A DNA stretch of 64,000 nucleotides from Nematopogon swammerdamellus (taxonomy: Eukaryota; Arthropoda; Insecta; Lepidoptera; Adelidae): contig OX336354.1 of the NCBI GenBank assembly GCA_946902875.1, forward strand, positions 105,047 to 169,046, given 5' to 3'. Positions 20,428-31,013 of the stretch are shown here, one piece after another. The first letter of the stretch is position 1. Each line of letters opens with the position of its first letter. Below the pieces are notes generated by a model that did no database searches, was not told the DNA's origin, and worked only from the letters and a program-made list of their open reading frames with translations. The translations under genes were made by a program, and so were the position numbers.

Positions 20428-20903
20428 CAGTACACTGTAAATACACTTCTACACGCGTGATCTAACCCACTCCTCCCTTCACTCTTAGCTAGTCGAGTCG
20501 AGTAGGTATCTAAAACCATATGGTGGCGCCTAGCTCTTACCACACGGGATTCGCTGAAGCCAGCTCTCGAAATTGAATGACTCGTGGATTGTAATAGGGT
20601 TTATTAATCTTGAAAATTAATTGTCTTGTAGTTTGTAAGTTAATCTGTGTAAAATTGAAATATTATGTAAATGTGTATTATTGTTAATGTTGTATAAAGT
20701 TCCTTAGATTTAATTTAATTTTAGTATTAATATAGGCTAGGCTTAAAAACAGTGGCCCTTGAGTTCAGACACTCGAGTGGCCATATGCTGCGCCTACGCC
20801 CTTTCTTTTGTACTTTGTAGCTCCATTTCTGTTAATGTGTTTGTAATATAACGTATGTGTACAACTGAATAAAATTCTATTCTATTCTATTCTATTCTAT
20901 TCT
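20428..20903 (+). mobile_element. LINE 3' end with (ATTCT)n tail, inside Jockey
   Basis: No coding sequence is seen. The right end is AATAAAATTCTATTCTATTC with five ATTCT units, a common tail type of CR1/L2-like LINEs. A short direct repeat TACTG flanks it (end of CAGTACTG and of TTCTACTG). The Jockey RT continues on both sides (KIRKSLEEKQYC, then AAFLDIQQAFDRVWHKGLLY). Confidence 0.65.
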
Positions 20904-21829
20904 ACTGCGCTGCTGCCTTCCTTGACATCCAACAAGCCTTCGACAGAGTATGGCACAAGGGTCTACTCTACAAGATAAAGTTGTTTAGTTCTCCCACACT
21001 CCTTCTTCTCCATCTTGGAATCCTACCTGATGGAAAGATTGTTCCGGGTCAAGGAAGGAGACTGCACCTCGCTATTTCATGTCATTGAAGCCGACGTCCA
21101 ACAGGTCTCGGTTCTAGTACCATTGTTCTACACTCTCTTCACGCGGACTTGCCAAGCACCTCAGATGACACTGCAATCCTAGCCAGTAGCCCAGATCGCA
21201 CAATAGCCTCTCAGGAGCTGCAGTTATGCCTAAAAGCAGTCCACGAATGGCTCCAGAAATGGAGAATTGCAGCCAGTGCTACAAAGTCGGTGCAGATCAC
21301 ATTTACTCTGAGACAAGGGAACTGCCCCCCAGTAAAGCTGGGCGAACACGAGCTGCCCCACGAAGATAGTGTTAAATACCGAGGCATACACCTGGATAGA
21401 AAGCTAATATGGAAAAAACACATAAAAGCCAAAAGAGACGAAGCAAACATACGCTATAGAAAATCTCTATTGGCTGATTGGCAGAAATTCCAAACTTTCG
21501 CTGGAAAACAAAATCCTAGTGTACAAAATTGTACTAAAACCTATCTGGACCTATGGACTTCAGCTGTGGGGCAGTGCCAGCACTTCCAATGTGGGCATTA
21601 TCCAGCGGCTTCAAAATGGGATTCTTAAAAGCCTAGCCAACGCACCGTGGTTCATAACCACCACGGAAATACACCAGCTTCTCGAAATGTCGACCGTCTA
21701 CGAAGAAATAGCTTCTGTCACCAAAGCCTATAAACAAAGGCTCATAAAACACCCCAACCAGCTGGCAGAACAGCTTACTACACTCCCGTATGAGAAAAGG
21801 CTCAAGAGACAAGACATCCTGGAGTTGTG
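20904..21829 (+). pseudogene. Jockey LINE ORF2, RT palm to C-terminus
   Basis: FLDIQQAFDRVWHKGLL, then slips, then SDDTAILASS (decayed YADD block), LQKWRIAASATKS, YRGIHLDRKLIWKKHIKAK, LKPIWTYGLQLWGSASTSN, IIQRLQNGILKSLANAPWFI and NPLAEQL-like end. The RT YADD has become TSDD, so it is inactive. It ends with a stop at 21827-21829. The 3' UTR is not clear. Confidence 0.85.
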
Positions 21830-21939
21830 ACAAGAAGTTCAACAACCCAGCTATATAATCGAGGCATCTTCGATGGAGGGTGCACTCACCAAGCCTTAAC
21901 CATTTCACACACCTGCTTATAGGACTGATCGCAGATAGT

Positions 21940-22620
21940 CAAAATAAAAAAAAGCCACAGTTGCACTCCGGGAGTGCCGGCAGAAGTGAAAACAACACCG
22001 TAACATTGCTTAAAAAAAAAACATATAAAAAATTAATGTTGAATTTAGTAGAACGGACAGACATGCATTTGTTACGGAACCCTACATTCATTTTGAAATA
22101 AATGTTAAATTTAGTAGAACGGACAGACATGCATTTGTTACGGAGCCCTACATTAATTTTGCAGAACTTAGTAGAATGGATAGACATAAACGTGTTACGG
22201 AACCCTACTTTTATTATAAAATAACCGTCGGAGGACCTTGGTTGAAAATTGTAAAATTTAGTAGAACGGACAGACATGCATTTGTCACGGAACCCTTCAT
22301 TCATTTTGAAATAAATGTTAAATTTAGTAGAACGGACAGACATGCATTTGTTACGGAACCCTACATTCATTTTGCAGAACTTAGTAGAATGGACAGACAT
22401 AAACGTGTTACCGAACCCTACTTAACAGTTGCACTCCGGGAGGTCCGGCAGATCCCGTGCCACTCCAACTTAACCCTTAATGCAATGACTTAAGGTTACA
22501 TTTCGCTTTTCGAGACTGACTAGGACGCGATGACGCGAGTTTAAAATTTTTTACCCAAGCGCCGCTAAAGAAGTTTTCACTTAAAAAAAACAAAAAAAAA
22601 ATTGTGGCAAGTGTTAGAGA
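21940..22620 (-). repeat. Reversed copy of the 6890-7470 repeat, with tandem units
   Basis: On the minus strand it holds GCCGCTAAAG..., AACCCTTAATGCAATG-type sequence, CCGGAGTGCAACTG, about seven TGCATGTCTGTCCGTTCTAC units (22029-22410), and GCAATGTTACGGTGTTGTTT. The order matches 6890-7400. Open frames in the tandem part are artefacts. Confidence 0.75.
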
Positions 22621-22744
22621 GGGACAAATCCTCCGTGCTAGCTATCTCTGCTGTCATATTTTCCCTCTGCAATACAGGTGACGGAAAATTAAGTACCTAA
22701 TGTCACGGATTAAGGTCTATATTTTTCTATTGAGTTATTTTGGC

Positions 22745-22920
22745 AATACACCATCCTTTTTAACTCCCGATGCAAACGGAGGGGTGTTATATGTAAGTTT
22801 TACGTGTGTGTATGTGTGTATGGCATCGTAGCTCCCAAACGGGTGGACCGATTTGGTTGCGGTTTTTTTATTAGAAAGCTGGTTTTGATTTCTAAGTCCA
22901 TGGTTAGTTTAGAATGCTGC
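22745..22920 (+). repeat. Dispersed repeat with TTTAACTCCCGATGCAAACG start
   Basis: AACTCCCGATGCAAACGGAG, GGGTGTTATATGTAAG and GGCATCGTAGCTCCCAAACG form a block that I know as widespread in Lepidoptera. Non-coding. Confidence 0.6.
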
Positions 22921-22926
22921 GGTTCG

Positions 22927-23176
22927 TCGGCATCCTTCCTTTGCTCCTTTACTAGGTGGTAGGCTCAAATTGTAGCCGACTGGGTTGGTACCACCGTACT
23001 GGATGTAAGATGGCCGCATAGCAGCCTCGGTTGTGTTCTCCTCTAGACCAGTATAGCCAGCAATCCAGGGAAGTCTCCGGTATGGCACCTACCTTATCGG
23101 AGGTGATATTGGCTGTTCGGAGCATGCGCTTTAGCCCCTCCAACTCAGCCCATACCGAATTACATAAAAAAAAAAC
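22927..23176 (+). repeat. tRNA-type SINE, 5'-truncated copy
   Basis: Matches 8600-8855: GTAGGCTCAAATTGTAGCCG, TTGGTACCACCGTACTGGAT, AAGATGGCCGCATAGCAGC and the same GAATTACATAAAA end. The tRNA head is missing. It lies directly downstream of the 22745 repeat. Confidence 0.8.
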
Positions 23177-23179
23177 CAG

Positions 23180-24342
23180 TCGGCATGACTCACTAATTGC
23201 GATCCTGGAAAGTGAGTAGGTATTGAGTTGATTACTTCACTATGCGATGCGCTATGTATGTATGTAGTCTGCGTGTAGTTGTGTGTGTGTGTGGGTGAGC
23301 GTGATGTCGGGTCTCCTCAGGATAATTCTGGCTGACTCTGTTGTGGATTCCGTGCTGTTGCAGAAGTTTATCCATCATTTTCTTTTTCCTTCCTGATACA
23401 GAGTGTTTATAATGGGCTAACCGATATTTGGGACAACCAGTTATAACAATAAATAACATTAAACATTAAGTAAGTAGGTACCTACTTGTAGGTCAGAGAC
23501 AATCTGTGCTTCTGTACCGCTGAAGGCCGCTATTACTCGAAAAAGATTGAAGAGGCGTATGTCCAGCATTGAACATATAAATGCTGATTTCCTACTTATA
23601 ATTTTTATATAAAAAAAATTATAATGTATTAAAATAATATATCTTTCACTCAGTATTATTAATAATCCGAACTACCAAAAAACTAACTCCCCCCGATCGG
23701 ACTCACCAAGCGTTCCGATTACACTTGTTAGTTAGACTAATTCAATAAAACAGCTGGATACTTTGAAAAAATATATTGAGTGACCTTCTGAACTCGGTTC
23801 TGAATTATAAAATACACAAAGAACAGTTAGTTATAAACTGATCTATTTTAGTCTGGCGGGTTCTATTTATTGAGAAATAAAAAGCTTTGTTCCTCAAATT
23901 GCGTAGCATCTTCTTTTCGGATAACGAGGGGTCATTTTCGTTAGCCCAGTCCAAGCAAGTGTTTGCTGATATGGCTTGCGAGTGGGGTATTTTCTTGAGA
24001 TTTGGAGTGGAGAATCGTCAATAAATAAAAGATTCGTCATTCCTAGATTCGTCAGCGAGAGGGGGTCACTTGGCGCTGTTCGGGTTATAGAGGCGTTCGG
24101 ATTAGCCTGAGTACGGATTATGGAGGCTCTACTGTACTTTTTATTAGAAATGTTTTGTCTTGGCATTCCCATTTGATGGGGCGGCGTTTCCGGACATTTA
24201 AAACTAAATAGGCAAATAAAAATTTAAGTGAAAAAAAGAACTAGATTTATTTTTTTATAAAATGTTGACAGTTTATTTTCATTGTTTCATTTATTGCTTG
24301 TTTGGACAAACTGGCATCGGCCATGTCAACATCAACAATGTG
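23180..24342. other. No gene; includes a pogo/Tigger-like terminal fragment
   Basis: 23935-24140 on the minus strand contains CAGTAGAGCCTCCATAATCC, GAACGCCTCTATAACCCG and CCTCGTTATCCGAAAAGAAG. These resemble the terminal sequence of pogo/Tigger elements as I recall them. No transposase frame is present. The rest is AT-rich with a GT-rich microsatellite near 23278. Confidence 0.5.
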
Positions 24343-25463
24343 CACTGGCGGACTAAGAGGGGGGCGGCAGGGGCGGTCCGCCCCGGGCCCACACCTAGAG
24401 GGGGACCCCGGTTTGGCATAGAACAAAAATTCACAGATCTCGTGCATTACATGAACTTCGAGGTACATTAAAATGAACTCACAAAAAAAAAAGTATTACA
24501 TTTATATATTTAATATTATTTTTCTAAAACACAAGCAGATTAAAAAATGTAAACTAGATAGAAAAAGAGATAAGCTTGACATTATGTCTAACTAAAGTTA
24601 CTTTAGTTAGACATAATTTCCTAAAGGCCCTAAATTAATAAATATCAAATATAAAAATAGAATATAGGTTAGGTTAGAAGATGCGTCACTACGCGACCTA
24701 ATATTCTTATGGCTTCCTTCCGGCTCTATCATCAGGCAGGACCCTGGAAATCATATATGACTAGAGTACTTGCGAAGTCAAATCCAACGAGCCCAAACAT
24801 GGTGGATTTATCATGTGTAGTTTAGGAGTTCCTATGGCTTCCTTCCGGCTCCATCATCAGGACCCAAATAACAAACTAATAAAGTCACCCGAGGATCTGC
24901 AGAGCCGTGATTTGATTTTTCACAATTTATTTCATACATTCGAATATTCCTCCTCGCTCTCTACGCTGTTGCACTTCCAACAGTCGATTTAACACTCTCA
25001 GCGAAAATGGGAAAAATTGGAGGGACCGCCTACAGCACGAACCATCATCGATAGACGAATGCTTTTTTTTAATGTAGCCCACAGTACAAATCTAAACAGG
25101 TTTTTTTAATTTTTCGATATCACATTAATTTTTGAGATATAAGAGATTTAGTTCGAAAAAAGTTAGTTTTTGTCACATTTTTTCATTAAAAAATTTTTTG
25201 TTTACTTTTTCGAAAAAAGGTAAAAAAACAATTTTGAAAAAATCTTGTAGCCCTAGCTGATACACGTCTTTTGAGCCCTCAACCACTTGACTAGCCCCAA
25301 AACTAGCGACACCAGGACAATTTCACACTCTCAGCGAAAATGGGGGGCTATACTGAAGCGATCGAAAAAACATTTTCAATGTTCAATATTCAAATCTGGA
25401 GGGCGCCAGGGGGCCCAAAATTAAAGATCGCCCAGGGCCTCAAAAAGTCTTAGTCCGCCAGTG
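24343..25463. mobile_element. Non-autonomous hAT element, 8-bp TSD
   Basis: Ends are CACTGGCGGACTAAGA and TCTTAGTCCGCCAGTG, a perfect 16-bp TIR. The flanks are an exact 8-bp duplication, ACAATGTG (24335-24342 and 25464-25471). TIR style and TSD length indicate hAT. It has no transposase. Inside, ATGGCTTCCTTCCGGCTC occurs twice (about 24710 and 24837). Confidence 0.85.
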
Positions 25464-25659
25464 ACAATGTGTACTTGTTTACAAATTCTTTCTCTTATAT
25501 CTCCATCGTATAGGTATTCAGTCAGGTGGAATTCGTGACCTCGGCACAGATCGCTTCGCTTACAATGATGAATTATTCCATTATTTAAACAAATAATTCT
25601 TAATTATCAAATTAATTTGCGTTAGGTCGCACTGAACTTCTATGGGGAATTTGGTTTTT

Positions 25660-25993
25660 TTTTATGGAAACCTACATACAACATCCGTGATGTCAGCCCA
25701 TAACACCGGGTGAACTAGGTGCCATGTCAGTGCTTCCCTTCATTTCGTGTCGGCTACACTGAACTGGACGGAAAACACGAACTACGTTTCATTCAGTGCG
25801 GTGGTACCAACCCGGGCAGTATAAACCCTACCACCTAGTAAGGTAAGAAGGGAAGGGACCTATAGTTTTACGTGGAATCCGAACCACGGTCAGCCTCCAA
25901 CGGTCGAGCGGTCACCCATTCAAGTACTGACCGCGCTCAGGGTTGCTTAACAACAGTCGAGCGACCGCACCACGGAGCTACCGAGGCTGACCA
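25660..25993 (-). repeat. SINE with 5S-like/tRNA-like head, near full length
   Basis: On the minus strand it starts GGTCAGCCTCGGTAGCTCCG (tRNA A-box-like GGTAGCTC). Next come GTTAAGCAAC and GGTCAGTACTTGAATGGGTG plus ACCGC, matching the internal promoter of 5S rRNA. The core is CTAGGTGGTAGGGTTTATAC and TGGTACCACCGCACTGAATG. The tail has ACATGGCACCTAGTTCACCC and GGGCTGACATCACGGATGTT. The head ends pair (GGTCAGCCTC with GAGGCTGACC). Pol III transcription is expected. Confidence 0.85.
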
Positions 25994-26144
25994 TTCGTTT
26001 TTATTTTTAGAATTTCGAAGTGGTATAAAACATTAATTTTATGTGAAAAGGTTTTACAGTGCCACAAGGACCTCAAACTGTTGTTTTTTTATAAAATGTA
26101 TACCTGTACGTATAGATATACCTATTACCTGTTTGTATACGACC

Positions 26145-26360
26145 TCAGAGAAGCACTGATTGACATGGCACCCTGTTAGTTAGCGACTACCGACTACTAT
26201 ATTAAGGTAAGGGAAGGGCGCTACGTGGGTTTGGAACGATGGTCAGCATCAATGGCCGGTCGGTCACCCATGCGAAGTGCGTGCGTACGTACCCGGTAGG
26301 TACGCACGCATCACTTGGACATCACTGGCGGCGCGTTACGCGCTATCGAGGCTGATGTGA
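26145..26360 (-). repeat. Diverged copy of the 5S-headed SINE
   Basis: Keeps GAAGCACTGATTGACATGGC in plus sense at the left, the head block GGTCACCCATGCGAAGTGCG, and GCTATCGAGGCTGATG at the right. A local palindrome (GTGCGTGCGTACGTACCC) was inserted in the head. Confidence 0.55.
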
Positions 26361-26570
26361 CAACACGGTGACAACAGTCCGTATCCATGATGAGTTGATG
26401 AGTTGAGTGGTAGAAGGTGAAGAGAAAGCACACACACACACACGAGCATTCGACACATTGTATACAACAAGCTTGTGCCTCCCGTTGGGTGAACGCATGT
26501 GTCTCAGCGTTATGTACTCTAGTATCTCATCTGTGCATTATGTTATGTTGTACAATACAAGTCTGATATA

Positions 26571-27447
26571 CCCGGGTGGTCCCAGAAGTACCCGACCTGA
26601 CGTATAGATGGCAGTTGTTGTTTGAAAAAACTTACTGCATTTGAAAAGTACTATTCGAAATTAAATTTAAAAAAAGAACACGCTACATGCTTTTGTTTTT
26701 GTTTGTCGGCCATCAATAGTGCTCGCTCTGAGTGAAGTTTTAGAAATGGATAAAATTGGTCACCGTTATGTGATTCAATATTTTCTTCTGAAAGGTCTGA
26801 CTTCAACTAATGTCAAAGATGAGCTGTATTCAACTCTGGGGGAGTCTGCTCCATCGTTTACGAGAGTAAAATAATGGGTGGCAAAGTTCAAACGAGGTCG
26901 TACGATCTGCCAAGACGAACATCGCAGTGGTCGGCCAAACGAAGTGACCACGCCAGAAATGGTGAAGAAAATCGATAAAATAGTATTGGATGACCGTCGG
27001 TTCAAAGTGCGCGAGTTAGCAGATATGGTAGGCATTTCAAAAAGTGCTGTACATCGCATATTGACTGAAAATTTGGACATGAGAAAGCTGTGCGCAAGAT
27101 GGGTGCCGCGTTTACTCACAATGGAACAAAAACAACTTCGTGAGGATGTTTCAATCGAGTGTTTTACAATAATAAAGTCGAATTTTTGCGCCGATTCGTA
27201 ACAATGGACGAGACCATGGGTTCATCATTTCACACCTGAGACCTTGAAAGTTGAAAAAATGGCTCGGGGGTAAAAGATTTACAAACAATAAAGAGGTAGA
27301 GTCGTCAGTTGATGGTATCGAAGCTATTGAACATCGCTGGGAAAAGTGTATCGAGCTAAAAGGAGACTACGTTGAGAAATAAATGTAGTTTTTCCAAAAT
27401 TTGTTTCATTTTCTTTGTTAGGCCGGGTACTTCTGGGACCACCCTCG
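26571..27447 (+). mobile_element. mariner element, internally deleted, TA target
   Basis: TIRs are CCCGGGTGGTCCCAGAAGTA at the left and, in reverse complement, CGAGGGTGGTCCCAGAAGTA at the right, extending about 28 bp. TA flanks both ends. The length is 877 bp against about 1.3 kb for full mariners. The deletion removes the central catalytic region of the transposase. Confidence 0.9.
26746..27382 (+). pseudogene. mariner transposase, deleted
   Basis: Begins MDKIGHRYVIQYFLLKG and continues through the helix-turn-helix region with DEHRSGRPNEVTTPEMVKKI, a linker motif of mariner, and ELADMVGISKSAVHRIL. The first catalytic region survives as MDETMG, changed from the usual MDETW. The second and third Asp blocks are missing. 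The end returns as RFTNNKEVESSVDG and HRWEKCIELKGDYVEK before a TAA stop. An early stop (after FTRVK) also breaks it. Confidence 0.9.
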
Positions 27448-27509
27448 TATCTAATTGCATTATACAAAGGAATGTATGCGATGATTTTTCAAGTAGCTAC
27501 ACTACTAGC

Positions 27510-27920
27510 TATTTTCTTTCTATTTTTGTTCTTCAAAAAAGAGCTTTGCGTTGTGTACTCAGTATGAAAGCCAGGGACTCTTGTAGAAATGTATTTCATA
27601 AAGTAGGAATCATGACATTACCCAGTGTTTATATTTATCAAAATATCTGCTATGCTAGGAAGTATATGCAGAACGCTACTCTTCATTCCGATATTCACCA
27701 GCGTGACACTAGGAGTAAAAATAATATTCAAATTACGAAGCACAGATCATCTAAAATGTCTAAAAGTTTTGTTTGTAATAGTATTAGATTATATAATAAA
27801 ATACCCGAAGAGGTAAAAAATCTTAATGATCCTTTGTTTAAGAAACACTTAAAATCTACCCTTGCAAAGAAAGCCTACTACAGTGTAAAGCAGGCCTTAG
27901 CTGATAAAATCATATCTTGA
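27510..27920 (+). pseudogene. LINE ORF2 C-terminal fragment
   Basis: Reads IFVLQKRALRCVLSMKARDS, VFHKVGIMTLPSVYIYQNIC, SIRLYNKIPEEVKNL and KKAYYSVKQALAD, the typical C-terminus of CR1/Daphne-like ORF2. It is open to its stop. It abuts the mariner right end. RT blocks are absent. Confidence 0.85.
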
Positions 27921-28560
27921 GTTTCTGACTGCATAATTAGTTAATACTTGACTGGGTACCATTTGTACCTCAATAATTATATTAATCCATATTGACAACT
28001 TGATACTTCAAGTATGATAATATTTTATTATATATATATATATATATATATATTAATATTTTTTTGGTTTTTGACAATTAAATTTTTTACAAACAATATT
28101 AACTCTTGACTAGGTACCATTAGTACCTCAACTTTATTATTCAACATTATTGACAACTTGATACTTCAAGTATCTTAAATATTCATATATTTTTATTTTT
28201 GACAATACAATTATACTACATTGTAGTTTAATATACTAACATAGTTATGTTGATACAAATTACGTATCAAAGTTTGACAAAGGCTCTTTACACCTGATTC
28301 ACTTAATTAATAAGTCTTTGTAGTCAGAACTCTCAGCAAAATTGTTAATCTTGCTCTCAAGCTGTGTTTTAGATAGACTATGGGCGGTGTTATTATGTGG
28401 CTAGTCACTAAATTCTTGTAAAAATATGTTTAAAAAATACCCTGCGAAGTTTCTTGTCGGGTCTTCTTCGTGGGTGTAATCGAACCGGATAGAACAAATT
28501 GTGACAAGTTCGAGAGCAGTCTAACTGCCATATGAATGATCAATAAACAATACAACAATA
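27921..28560 (+). other. LINE 3' UTR with internal duplication
   Basis: GACTGGGTACCATTTGTACC and GACAACTTGATACTTCAAGT occur at about 27950-28015 and again at about 28108-28170, with a (TA)n run between. The block ACCCTGCGAAGTTTCTTG near 28440 and GGGTGTAATCGAACCGG also occur, reversed, at 41063-41282 and 46648-46856, which are therefore 3' ends of related LINEs. Confidence 0.7.
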
Positions 28561-29023
28561 CAATTGATTAAGTCGCTCAGCGCATCGATGAGTAGACTTG
28601 CACTGTGCGCGAGTGTAGGTGGAGCGAGCGAGTCACGCCTCACGCACGCCTCCCCCGCCCCGGCGCGGGCGCAGCAGTGGGCTGAGTGGGTGCTCCCGCG
28701 CCGCCGCCACCGCCACCTGTCGCGACAGTCACATTGTGATGTTATGGAGTTTTCGTAGAGCTAACTAAATGATAGATTTCCTCACATATCTAAGAGCAGA
28801 GTCAGCGCGCACGTGTGCGACAAGTGTTCCCCGCACGGTTCCCGCGCCTCCCACGCTGCTCCTCAGTGTATGTAGTGCTAGCTGAGCCACTCATCTTCCT
28901 CGGCCGTAGACATATCGGCGAGATATTACCATAGCCTGTAACCATCCCGAGATGTATGCCAGACGGACAGACAAACTTTGCGCTTTAGCTAGATAGAAAA
29001 TATGAGATTGCAACAGCTGTTGC
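28561..29023. other. No firm gene; GC-rich block, possibly downstream of gene B
   Basis: 28600-28740 and 28800-28870 are GC-rich. On the minus strand this lies downstream of gene B exon 2 and could hold UTR or a further exon, but I found no convincing frame. Confidence 0.35.
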
Positions 29024-29514
29024 TTATGCAGTGCCGGCCGGGGCGGCCTCGAGACTCGAGAGCCAACAGAGAGTTGTTGTGCAGTTGTACTGCGCGCGGC
29101 ACTCGGCAGCACTATACACCTCGCGGTCAGACCTACCTCGATCACCCATCACCGGCTCGCTAGTGACAGCAGCTGAAGAGAGATGATGTAGAGTGTCGCC
29201 GGGCGTGAGTGTGGTGGTGGTGTTGTAGTCGCGACACAGACCGCGCACGTCCGTGTCGTAGATGCCGCAGGTGCGCGTCACGCACGCCGCGCCGCCGCCC
29301 GCGCCGCCGCCGCCCGGGCACAGCTCCGTGGTGCAGGTCTGCTCGCCGCAGCGCACCGTCACCGACGCGCCGGCGGGCGCGGTGAGGTTGCGCGGCGGAG
29401 GCGCCCGCTCCGCCGCCCCCGCCGGCGCCCTCCACCACGTCCACGGCCGCAGCCAGCGCCAGAGCGACGCGCCCCACCCGCCCGCCTCCGCCTCCGCCGC
29501 CGCCTCCGCACCCA
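29024..29514 (-). CDS. Gene B exon 2: secreted Cys-rich glycoprotein, putative
   Basis: The acceptor is a (GT)n run ending GCGCAG, with the exon starting TG at 29514. It joins in phase to exon 1 (46328). The frame encodes V-GAEAAAE, a Trp-rich stretch GWGASLWRWLRPWTWW, then PPPRNLTAPAGASVTVRCGE. Nine Cys follow, with two similar clusters (CGEQTCTTELC and CRAQYNCTTTLC) and three N-glycosylation sites (NLT, NTT, NCT). Stop is TAA at 29026-29024. The NLTAPAGASVTVRC part recalls an Ig-type B strand but no domain is certain. An alternative donor (GAG/GTAGGT) at about 29125 could end the exon earlier. High GC contrasts with the flanks. Confidence 0.5.
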
Positions 29515-29639
29515 CTGCGCACACACACACACACTTCATCATTGCAGATGTATACCTCCTCCAAGATGCCTCCAACAATTCTTTCTGCGGCTATTGTTAA
29601 TAACGACACTTGACACATTAAATTCAAAACGCTTGCATT

Positions 29640-29740
29640 AATGTCTCAAGTTACATTACTGACGGACAGACAGACAGACAGACGGCGGCGTAGGCTTAGT
29701 AATAGGGACCCGTACGACGGAAACGGAACCCTAAAAAAAG
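29640..29740 (-). repeat. Fragment of GTTCCGT...GTCCGTC dispersed repeat
   Basis: GACGGACAGACAGACAGACA, TAGTAATAGGGACCCG and GGAACCCTAAAAA match in reverse the block at 44866-45062. Non-coding. Confidence 0.6.
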
Positions 29741-29916
29741 GTTCTAACTTAAGTCTATCTTTCAAACTTATCCAGTTATTTCCTTCTTTATAGCAATACT
29801 AGCTTTTGCCCGTGGCTTCGCTCGCGGTAGACTCGGTTTAATAGCAAATTGAATTGAAACATAAGTATGATAATAAACGATAGCTCCTCTTATATATTTT
29901 TTTTTATTTTTTTTTA

Positions 29917-30233
29917 TTGAAACTGACACGGTTGGCTACATCACCTACAACATCCGTGATGTTAGCCCATAACACCGCGGTGAACTTGGTGCCACGTCAG
30001 TGCTTCCCTTCGGTCGTGCCGGCTACACTGAACTGGACGGAAAACATAAACTATTTACATAGCCGTTTCGACCGACCTTTCATTCAGTGCGGTGGTACCA
30101 ACCCGGCCGGGTTAAACCTTACCACCTAGTAATATAAGAAGGGAGTCATATCCCTTAGTCGCCTTTTACGACATACACGGGGAGTGATGCAGTGGGGCTA
30201 TTCTTTTAAAGTACCGGCCCCACACGGTACAGA
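29917..30233 (-). repeat. SINE: CCGTGTGGGG head joined to the shared core and tail
   Basis: On the minus strand the head is TACCGTGTGGGGCCGGTACT to GGCGACTAAGGGATATGACT. It runs directly into the core TACTAGGTGGTAAGGTTTAA and TGGTACCACCGCACTGAATG, then the tail with GTGACATAGCC-type sequence and AACATCACGGATGTTGTAGG. This is a different head on the same core as in 25660-25993. Confidence 0.8.
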
Positions 30234-30249
30234 TAACAGAGTATATTAT

Positions 30250-30595
30250 TTGTCTCTCCGTTCCACGCTCGTTCACCCTTCCTTCCCCTCTCTCCCTCCC
30301 GCCCCTCCTTCCCTCTTTCCCTCCCTCCTCTCCTCCCCCACCCCTACCCTTCGTTCTTCTCTCCTATCTACATTTCTATGTCCTCCTCCCTCCCCCTCCC
30401 GATCATTTCTCTCACCGGGATCTTTCACAATCTATCACCCTTCCACCCTTCCCTGCTCTCATATCCTTAGGTCCCCTTTCTTTCCCTCCCTCCCCTCCCT
30501 GCCTCACCTCTCCAGCACCCTCCCTCCCCGCCCCTCTCCATCTTAACCCACTTCCTCCCCTCTCCCTCTTCCTCCATTCCATCCACACACGATAT
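30250..30595. repeat. CT-rich tract, about 345 bp
   Basis: The plus strand is almost only C and T (CCTCCC, CCTTCC motifs), with few purines from about 30270 to 30590. No period. Open frames in it give Pro/Ser-rich artefacts. Confidence 0.85.
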
Positions 30596-30597
30596 TT

Positions 30598-30800
30598 TTA
30601 ACCGACTTCAAAAAAGGAGGAGGTTCTATGTTCGGCTGTATGTATTTTTTTTTATGTATGTTCAGCAATATCTTCCCCAATTGTGAAGCGATTTCGATGA
30701 TTCTTTTTTTGTTCGGTTCAGTTTAGCTCCAAAGTGGTCCCATTTTTTTTTTGTCAAGATCGGATTGGAAAGCGAGGCACGAGTACATTAATAGCAAATA
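30598..30800 (+). repeat. AACCGACTTCAAAAAA-type dispersed repeat
   Basis: TTAACCGACTTCAAAAAAGG followed by AGCAATATCTTCCCCAATTG and GAAGCGATTTCGATGATTC. Same family as the fragment at 9927, longer here. Non-coding. Confidence 0.7.
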
Positions 30801-30837
30801 AAAATTACTAAAAAAACTGTGAAATAAAAAACTATTT

Positions 30838-31013
30838 AAAAAAATATAAAAACCGCCTTCAAAAATGTATGAAATAAAAAAATTAAAATTGAACCCTAGA
30901 GTTGAAGGCGGTGGTGCTAAAGCAATAAAAAATAACCGACCGCCTTCAACTCTAGGGTTCGATTTTTATTTTTTTATTTCATACATTTTTGAAGGCGGTT
31001 TTTATATTTTTTT
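30838..31013. repeat. Foldback, arms about 72 bp, loop about 27 bp
   Basis: ACCGCCTTCAAAAATGTATG and GAACCCTAGAGTTGAAGGCG on the left are mirrored by CGCCTTCAACTCTAGGGTTC and CATACATTTTTGAAGGCGGT on the right. Few mismatches, so it is recent. No coding content. Confidence 0.9.

Noticed and set aside
21939..22400. 153-codon minus-strand frame with repeated MSVRSTKF
   Set aside because: Translation of a non-coding tandem repeat also present at 7086.
28600..28760. Third exon of gene B
   Set aside because: A possible acceptor and a CC-A-C-rich frame exist on the minus strand, but the donor on exon 2 is doubtful and the frame has little support.
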